This document shows positions 34,524 through 38,942 of a stretch of 38,942 bases of DNA, piece after piece. Where the stretch lies: the NCBI GenBank assembly GCA_945947915.1, contig CAMEZQ010000018.1, forward strand, positions 1-38,942, in the 5' to 3' direction. Under the pieces are notes generated by a model that saw only the letters and a program-made list of their open reading frames with translations, had not been told where the DNA came from and ran no database searches. The translations under genes were made by a program, and so were the position numbers. Position 1 is the first letter of the stretch. Every line of letters starts with the position of its first letter. The DNA comes from an uncultured Clostridia bacterium. GTDB lineage: Bacteria; Bacillota; Clostridia; Oscillospirales; Butyricicoccaceae.

Positions 34524-35675
34524 TTACCCTTTCTGCTGTATTGCGGCGCGGGCAGCCTGCCGGGCACGGCGGTCGCTGTCCAGCACCTCCTCCAGGCTCG
34601 GCTGCGCGATATACGGCACGCTGTCCAGTGCATCTGCCGCAATGGCGTAAATATCCATAAAGCCGATCTCATCCCGCAGGAAAGCAGCCACAGCGACTTC
34701 GTTTGCCCCGTTGATGACAGCGCCCGTATTGCCGCCTGTTTCAGCCGCCTGCTCACACAGGCGCAGGCAGGGAAATGTCTCCCGGTCGGGCGCGTGGAAA
34801 GTCAGCCCCGACAGACTGAAAATATCCAGCGTTTCAAAGGGGTTGACGACCCGCTGGGGATAATAGATGGCATATTGGATAGGCAGACGCATATCGGTGC
34901 TGCCCATCTGGGCGATGATGGAGCCGTCGATAAACCTGACCGCCGAATGGACGATGCTCTCCCGGTGGACGACCACATCGATCCGTTCAGCGGGAACACC
35001 GAAAAGCCAGGCTGCCTCAATGACCTCAAACCCCTTGTTCATCAGCGTGGACGAGTCGATGGTGATCTTGCTGCCCATGCGCCAGGTGGGATGGCGGAGC
35101 GCGTCTTTCGCGCGCACACCGGCCAGCATTTTTTTGTCCCATCCGAAGAAAGGCCCGCCGGAAGCCGTGAGGATCAGCCGATCCACTTCGTCTTTTTCAC
35201 CTGCCCGCAAGCATTGAAAAATGGCGCTGTGCTCGGAATCGACCGGCAGGATGGGCACATTCTGCTTTTCGGCGGCGTCCATAACGATGGCACCGGCGCA
35301 GACCAGCGACTCCTTGTTGGCAAGGGCTAAAGCTTTACAGCTTTGAATTGCAATCAGACTTGGCTTTAATCCTGCGATCCCCGTCGCCGCATTGATGACC
35401 ATATCGCAGTCTTCATAAGCAGCGGCGCGCAGCACAGCTTCCTCCCCGCCTTCCACGACGGTTGTGGTATCGGCGACACGGGCTTTCAGCGCGGCTGCCG
35501 CAGCCGGATCAAAAACGGCACAATAATCCGGCCGGACGCTGCGGATCTGCTGTTCGGCCAGCTCAATATTGCTGCCGCATGCCAGGGCCGCGATACGGCA
35601 GCCCTTCGCTGTGGCCAGGTCGATGGATTGGGTGCCAATCGACCCGGTACTACCAATTATAGCAAGTTTTTTCAT
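34524..35675 (-). CDS. dxr: 1-deoxy-D-xylulose-5-phosphate reductoisomerase
   Basis: A 383-residue NADPH-dependent enzyme converting DXP to MEP, the second MEP-pathway step. The N-terminal Rossmann motif is GSTGSIGTQSIDLA (residues 8-21). Also clear are LALANKESLVCAGAIVM, PVDSEHSAIFQCL (metal and substrate site), TASGGPFFG and HPTWRMGSKITIDSSTLMNKGFEVIEA. The C-terminal domain includes INGANEVAVAAFL. GGGAGGGG precedes the ATG. It lies 25 bases after cdsA and directly before rseP. Confidence 0.97.
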   Translation of the reverse strand: MKKLAIIGSTGSIGTQSIDLATAKGCRIAALACGSNIELAEQQIRSVRPDYCAVFDPAAAAALKARVADTTTVVEGGEEAVLRAAAYEDCDMVINAATGIAGLKPSLIAIQSCKALALANKESLVCAGAIVMDAAEKQNVPILPVDSEHSAIFQCLRAGEKDEVDRLILTASGGPFFGWDKKMLAGVRAKDALRHPTWRMGSKITIDSSTLMNKGFEVIEAAWLFGVPAERIDVVVHRESIVHSAVRFIDGSIIAQMGSTDMRLPIQYAIYYPQRVVNPFETLDIFSLSGLTFHAPDRETFPCLRLCEQAAETGGNTGAVINGANEVAVAAFLRDEIGFMDIYAIAADALDSVPYIAQPSLEEVLDSDRRARQAARAAIQQKG

Positions 35676-35700
35676 CTTTATGCCCCTCCCAGGGCTGGAC

Positions 35701-36519
35701 TCAGGCGATGATCTGTACCGCGATCAGATAGAGCTCAAAAATCGGTGCCGTGAACAGAATGCTGTCAAACCGGTCCAGCACGCCGCCGTGGCCGGGAAAC
35801 AGCTTGCCGTAATCCTTGATGCCCACGTTCCGCTTGATGAGCGACATGGAAAGATCACCCAGCTGGCCGGCGGCCGCACCCAGAATGCCGCACAAAAAGA
35901 GCGTGGGCAATCCCAGTCCGACGCCGAAGCAGCGGTTCATGATCACGCCGAAAACACACATGCCGGCAGCGCCGCCCAGCAGACCGCCCACGGCGCCTTC
36001 CACCGTCTTTTTGGGGCTGACATGGGGCGCCAGCTTATGCTTTCCCATCAGACGGCCGACCAGATAGGCCATGATATCGCTGACCCAGGCGGCGATGCAG
36101 GGCATCAGAATATAGTATTTCCCCAGCGCGCCCGCGCCCACATAGATGCGCAGCAGCGACGACAGAAAATAAGGCAGAATAAAAGCGCCCATAAAAGCGA
36201 TGGCCAGCTTTTCAAACGTGACGCGGGTATAATCAAAAATGCCCATGACGAACGCCACGAAGCCAAAAGCAAACAGCACCATCGTTACCGATCCCTCAAA
36301 CGGCACATAGGCCGTGCAGTACGGCACTGCCGCGGCGGCCGCGCAGGCCACCCACATCAGCGGATGCCCCTTGAGCTTTCCCGTAGCGCCCAGCAGCTCG
36401 TAGGCGGACACTGCCGAAAGGAAGCAAAGGGCTGCCGCCAATACCCAGGACGGAAGAAAATACAGAATGGCAATAATTGCAAGTATGCCCACAATCGTCG
36501 TTACAAGACGGATCCCCAT
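35701..36519 (-). CDS. cdsA: Phosphatidate cytidylyltransferase
   Basis: A 272-residue polytopic membrane enzyme making CDP-diacylglycerol from phosphatidic acid and CTP. About eight hydrophobic segments are visible. The C-terminal signature is present as SLIKRNVGIKDYGKLFPGHGGVLDRFDSILF, and the upstream SDIMAYLVGRLMGKHKLAPHVSPKKTVEGAVGG is also diagnostic. I place the start at ATG 36519, with GGAGG eleven bases upstream overlapping the uppS stop; longer versions would run back into uppS. It feeds phospholipid synthesis, and its location between uppS and dxr is standard. Confidence 0.96.
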   Translation of the reverse strand: MGIRLVTTIVGILAIIAILYFLPSWVLAAALCFLSAVSAYELLGATGKLKGHPLMWVACAAAAAVPYCTAYVPFEGSVTMVLFAFGFVAFVMGIFDYTRVTFEKLAIAFMGAFILPYFLSSLLRIYVGAGALGKYYILMPCIAAWVSDIMAYLVGRLMGKHKLAPHVSPKKTVEGAVGGLLGGAAGMCVFGVIMNRCFGVGLGLPTLFLCGILGAAAGQLGDLSMSLIKRNVGIKDYGKLFPGHGGVLDRFDSILFTAPIFELYLIAVQIIA

Positions 36520-36523
36520 AAAA

Positions 36524-37258
36524 TTATAATCCTCCAAATCGTCTGTTTCTGTGCATGAATGCACGGATCGCCTCCGCAAAGGCGGCCTCATCCATATCCG
36601 GCCACAAGCGGTCAGTAAAATAATATTCGCTGTAGGCGCTCTGCCACAGCAAAAAGTTGGAAAGGCGCAGTTCCCCGCCCGGCCGGATGATCAGATCGGG
36701 ATCGGGCATGCCCGCGGAATACATCTGGCCGGAAAGATATTCCGGCGTGATATCCTCCGCCCGGATCTTGCCTGCCGCATATGCCTCAGCAGCCAGCCGG
36801 GCCGCCCGGGCGATCTCCAGACGCCCGCCGTAATTTAGGCAGACATTGACGGTCAGGCCGCTGCAATGCGCCGAAAGACCGCGTGTCTCCTCAATGAGCC
36901 GCTGCAGTTTGGCCGGCAGGACCGATGTATCGCCGAAAAAGTTGAGGCGGATATTCTTTTCCACCATACTGGAAATTGCTTCGCGCAGATATTTTTCCAG
37001 CAGTCCCATAATGACCGCAACTTCTTCCGCAGGCCGTTTCCAGTTTTCCGTGGAAAAGGCGTAAACCGTAAAATACTGCACGCCGATATCCGACATAAAC
37101 TCCGCAGCCCGGCGAAAGGTCTCGCTTCCCTCTTTATGCCCAGCTGTGCGGGGCAGGCCGCGCTGCTTCGCCCACCGGCCGTTGCCGTCCATGATGCAGG
37201 CGATATGCCGGGGCATGTTGGCCATTTCTTCCGGCGTGAAATAGGTGTTTTCTGTCAT
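36524..37258 (-). CDS. uppS: Undecaprenyl diphosphate synthase (cis-prenyltransferase)
   Basis: A 244-residue enzyme extending FPP with IPP to the C55 lipid carrier for cell wall synthesis. The active-site Asp is D24 in HIACIMDGNGRWAKQRG. Other conserved segments are GHKEGSETFRR, FTVYAFSTENWKRP, LTVNVCLNYGGR and the C-terminal MPDPDLIIRPGGELRLSNFLLWQSAYSEYYF. ATG 37258 has GGGAG five bases upstream; an in-frame ATG at 37270 lies before that site. It uses the product of ispA encoded elsewhere in this window. Confidence 0.96.
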   Translation of the reverse strand: MTENTYFTPEEMANMPRHIACIMDGNGRWAKQRGLPRTAGHKEGSETFRRAAEFMSDIGVQYFTVYAFSTENWKRPAEEVAVIMGLLEKYLREAISSMVEKNIRLNFFGDTSVLPAKLQRLIEETRGLSAHCSGLTVNVCLNYGGRLEIARAARLAAEAYAAGKIRAEDITPEYLSGQMYSAGMPDPDLIIRPGGELRLSNFLLWQSAYSEYYFTDRLWPDMDEAAFAEAIRAFMHRNRRFGGL

Positions 37259-37275
37259 GATTGCTCCCATACTGC

Positions 37276-37311
37276 ATATGAGGCGGCGCACAAGCCTGCA
37301 CCGCCTCATAT
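37276..37311. other. Hairpin between frr and uppS
   Basis: An 11-bp perfect stem (ATATGAGGCGG at 37276-37286 with CCGCCTCATAT at 37301-37311, 14-base loop). On the minus strand no T-run follows, so it looks like an intercistronic RNA hairpin rather than a full terminator. Confidence 0.6.
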
Positions 37312-37353
37312 TGAAAAATATGAAATCTAAAACAAAGGGCCGAGACGGCAGGA

Positions 37354-37908
37354 TTAAAGCTCCATGAGCTCCTTTTCCTTCTTGGCGGTCTCGTTGTCGA
37401 TCTCCTTGCAATACTTATCCGTGGCATCCTGGATGTCTTTTTCCAGCGTCTTAAGATCGTCTTCCGTGATCTCACTCTTCTTCTGCTGCTTCTTGAAAGT
37501 GTCCACAGCATCTCTGCGGATATTGCGGATAGCCACCTTGGCATCCTCGCCCATCTTCTTGACCTGCTTGGACAGATCCTTTCTGCGTTCCTCAGTCAGC
37601 TGCGGGAAAACCAGACGGATGACCTTGCCGTCGTTCTGCGGATTGATGCCCAGATCCGACTGCTGAATGGCCTTTTCAATGGCCTTGAGCGCGCTGGAAT
37701 CCCAGGGCTGGATGGCCAGCATTCTGGGCTCGGGCACGCTGACCGAAGCCAGCTGGTTGATCATCATGGAAGAGCCGTAGTGCTCGACAGTGATCTTGTC
37801 CAGGACGCTGGGGTTGGCACGGCCGGCACGAACGGTGGCAAAATCGCTTTTCAGGACCTCGATGGTCTTGATCATTTTATTGGTGTATACTTCGCATTCC
37901 TTATTCAT
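37354..37908 (-). CDS. frr: Ribosome recycling factor
   Basis: A 184-residue factor that splits post-termination ribosomes with EF-G. The family core is clear: LKSDFATVRAGRANPSVLDKITVEHYGS near residues 19-46, PWDSSALKAIEKAIQQSDLGINPQNDGKVIRLVFPQLTEERRKDL in the middle, and helical AVDTFKKQQKKSEITEDDLKTLEKDIQ toward the end. The length matches the 185-residue norm. ATG 37908 has AGAGG ten bases upstream. It lies 65 bases after pyrH, an order conserved across bacteria. Confidence 0.97.
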   Translation of the reverse strand: MNKECEVYTNKMIKTIEVLKSDFATVRAGRANPSVLDKITVEHYGSSMMINQLASVSVPEPRMLAIQPWDSSALKAIEKAIQQSDLGINPQNDGKVIRLVFPQLTEERRKDLSKQVKKMGEDAKVAIRNIRRDAVDTFKKQQKKSEITEDDLKTLEKDIQDATDKYCKEIDNETAKKEKELMEL

Positions 37909-37973
37909 AACAAGTATTCCTCTCTGAATGATTATTGATGTACACGATACAGGCAATGTGCGCGGGAAAAAAT

Positions 37974-38690
37974 TCAGTCTTCCACAACTGTTCCGATGTT
38001 TTCTCCCTGCAGGACGCGGCTGATATTTTCTGGGTCCTCAATGGCAAAGACCAGAACAGGCAGGCCGTTGTCCATGGCCAAAGCGATGGCCGTACTGTCC
38101 ATAACGGCCAGGCCTCGGGCCAGAACCTCTTTATAGGAGATCCGGTCGAATTTTTTGGCTTCGGGGTTTTTCCGGGGATCAGAATCATAAACGCCATCGA
38201 TATTCTTGGCCAGCAGAATGGCATCTGCCGAGATCTCCGCCGCCCGCAGCGCTGCCGCCGTATCGGTGGAGAAGAAAGGATTGCCGGTGCCGCAGGCAAA
38301 AATAACGACGCGGCCCTTTTCCAGATGACGCATGGCACGCAAACGAATATAGGGCTCGGCGATCTTGGTCATGTCGATGCCGGTCTGCACCCGGACCTCG
38401 ATGCCGTTCTTTTCCATCACATCGGCCAGCGCCAGCGCGTTGATCGTCGTGGCCAGCATGCCCATATGATCGGCGCGTGTGCGCTCCATGCGCTCGGCGC
38501 CGTCTTTCTGTCCTCTCCAGAAATTGCCGCCGCCGACAACGATGCCGATCTCCACACCCATGCACACGGCGTTTTTGACGCCCTTGGCAACGCTGTCCAG
38601 CACGTCGAAATCCAGGCCGCGCTTCTGTTCGCCGGCCAAAGCTTCACCGCTGATCTTCAGCAGTACCCGTTTATATTTTGGACTGTTCAT
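37974..38690 (-). CDS. pyrH: UMP kinase
   Basis: A 238-residue amino-acid-kinase-fold enzyme that phosphorylates UMP to UDP, usually hexameric and GTP-regulated. Visible motifs include [15 protein letters not shown] at the N-terminus, [48 protein letters not shown] and [14 protein letters not shown] 38690 follows a GGGGGA site. It opens the pyrH-frr-uppS-cdsA-dxr-rseP-ispG-polC run. In many bacteria rpsB-tsf lie just upstream; here uvrA does instead. Confidence 0.97.
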   Translation of the reverse strand: MNSPKYKRVLLKISGEALAGEQKRGLDFDVLDSVAKGVKNAVCMGVEIGIVVGGGNFWRGQKDGAERMERTRADHMGMLATTINALALADVMEKNGIEVRVQTGIDMTKIAEPYIRLRAMRHLEKGRVVIFACGTGNPFFSTDTAAALRAAEISADAILLAKNIDGVYDSDPRKNPEAKKFDRISYKEVLARGLAVMDSTAIALAMDNGLPVLVFAIEDPENISRVLQGENIGTVVED

Positions 38691-38735
38691 CTCTCTGTCC
38701 CCCAGCACATAATTTTTGCTTCATTGGCTGCTACT

Positions 38736-38764
38736 ATTTTAATATATCATGGGCCATTTTGCAA
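38736..38764 (-). promoter_or_regulatory. Predicted sigma-A promoter of the pyrH operon
   Basis: Minus strand: TTGCAA (38759-38764), 17 bases, TAAAAT (38736-38741). The start would lie roughly 40 bases upstream of the pyrH ATG. Confidence 0.6.
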
Positions 38765-38773
38765 CCCCCCGCG

Positions 38774-38787
38774 AAATGTTTACATTT
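38774..38787. repeat. Palindrome AAATGT-TT-ACATTT upstream of the pyrH promoter
   Basis: A perfect 6+6 inverted repeat ten bases upstream of the -35 box. It is AT-rich in a GC-rich setting and may be a regulator site or UP-like element. Nothing identifies a binding protein. Confidence 0.5.
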
Positions 38788-38818
38788 TTGCAGACCGCCG
38801 TGCAGCCCTCCGGTCAAA

Positions 38819-38846
38819 CAAAGGCCCCGGTATGCCGGGGCCTTTG
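38819..38846 (-). terminator. Terminator-like hairpin after uvrA
   Basis: A 12-bp stem (CAAAGGCCCCGG / CCGGGGCCTTTG, loop of four bases) directly after the uvrA stop. On the minus strand the 3' side reads CCTTTGTTTGACC, a weak T-tract. It probably separates uvrA from pyrH. Confidence 0.75.
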
Positions 38847-38849
38847 CAG

Positions 38850-38942
38850 CTATTTCTTCGCAAGAACTTTTTTCAGATAAATGCCGGTATAGGACTTCGG
38901 ATTCTGTGCCACTTCCTCCGGCGTGCCCTCCGCGATGACCCG
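38850..38942 (-). CDS. uvrA: Excinuclease ABC subunit A, C-terminal end only
   Basis: The last 30 codons and TAG stop of a minus-strand gene entering from the right edge. The residues [20 protein letters not shown] followed by [10 protein letters not shown] match the very conserved UvrA C-terminus ([11 protein letters not shown]...YTG.YLK). UvrA is the damage-recognition ATPase of nucleotide excision repair. The rest of the gene lies outside the window. Confidence 0.93.
   Translation of the reverse strand, partial: RVIAEGTPEEVAQNPKSYTGIYLKKVLAKK

Noticed and set aside
33279-35330. Long plus-strand open frame (683 codons) opposite ispG, rseP and dxr
   Set aside because: It is antisense to three well-conserved genes, has no recognisable domain, and such open frames are common in GC-rich DNA opposite real genes.

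Overview
The window looks like a chromosomal segment of a spore-forming, GC-rich member of the Clostridia (Bacillota). The evidence is a complete spoIIIAA-AH operon, the sporulation gene yunB, a PolC-type replicase, and the usual clostridial orders asp23-nusB-xseA-xseB-ispA-dxs-tlyA-nadK-argR-recN and pyrH-frr-uppS-cdsA-dxr-rseP-ispG-polC. I cannot fix the family from this sequence; an Oscillospirales-like or similar lineage would fit. I see no tRNA, rRNA, CRISPR array, insertion sequence, phage gene or attachment site, and no stretch above 300 bases lacks a gene.

Layout, left to right. (1) 1-3633, minus strand: a partial SpoIID/LytB-domain protein cut by the left edge, a ferredoxin-tailed aldo/keto reductase, and tyrS with a good sigma-A promoter. 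(2) 3722-12405, minus: a housekeeping operon read nusB to recN, covering transcription antitermination, exonuclease VII, isoprenoid precursors (dxs, ispA), an S4/FtsJ methyltransferase, NAD kinase, ArgR and RecN. (3) 12525-17757, minus: an Asp23-family gene and the eight spoIIIA genes for the mother cell-forespore channel. (4) 17868-20649, plus: yunB and ligA, closed by a strong bidirectional terminator. (5) 20752-26431, minus: an accessory module of five genes, encoding a zinc-ribbon/Sel1-repeat protein, a Ser/Thr kinase-like protein with zinc ribbon, a TerY-like vWA protein, a PP2C phosphatase with coiled-coil tail, and a cytoplasmic transglutaminase-like protein. (6) 26554-27892: a Crp/Fnr regulator divergent from an ECF-transporter S component, with two palindromes between them. 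(7) 27996-38690, minus: polC, ispG, rseP, dxr, cdsA, uppS, frr and pyrH. (8) 38850-38942: the last 30 codons of uvrA.

The most notable region is the five-gene module in (5). Its vWA + PP2C + kinase core matches the published TerY-P triad idea (phosphorylation-controlled vWA systems). Here the triad comes with a transglutaminase-like enzyme and a Sel1/zinc-ribbon protein, and I see no TerC/TerD genes nearby. The kinase has altered HRD and DFG motifs (YQD and DND). I regard it as a candidate uncharacterised phospho-switch for a protein-modifying enzyme.

Other points for follow-up are a one-base frameshift in polC near 28358 that puts the conserved C-terminus out of frame, a compact palindromic control region between the Crp-family gene and the ECF gene, spoIIIAE without an orthodox start codon next to the spoIIID-proximal stop (the spoIIIAD stop), and a 98-base overlap of spoIIIAA with spoIIIAB. 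Promoters and terminators listed here are predictions from the bases alone.
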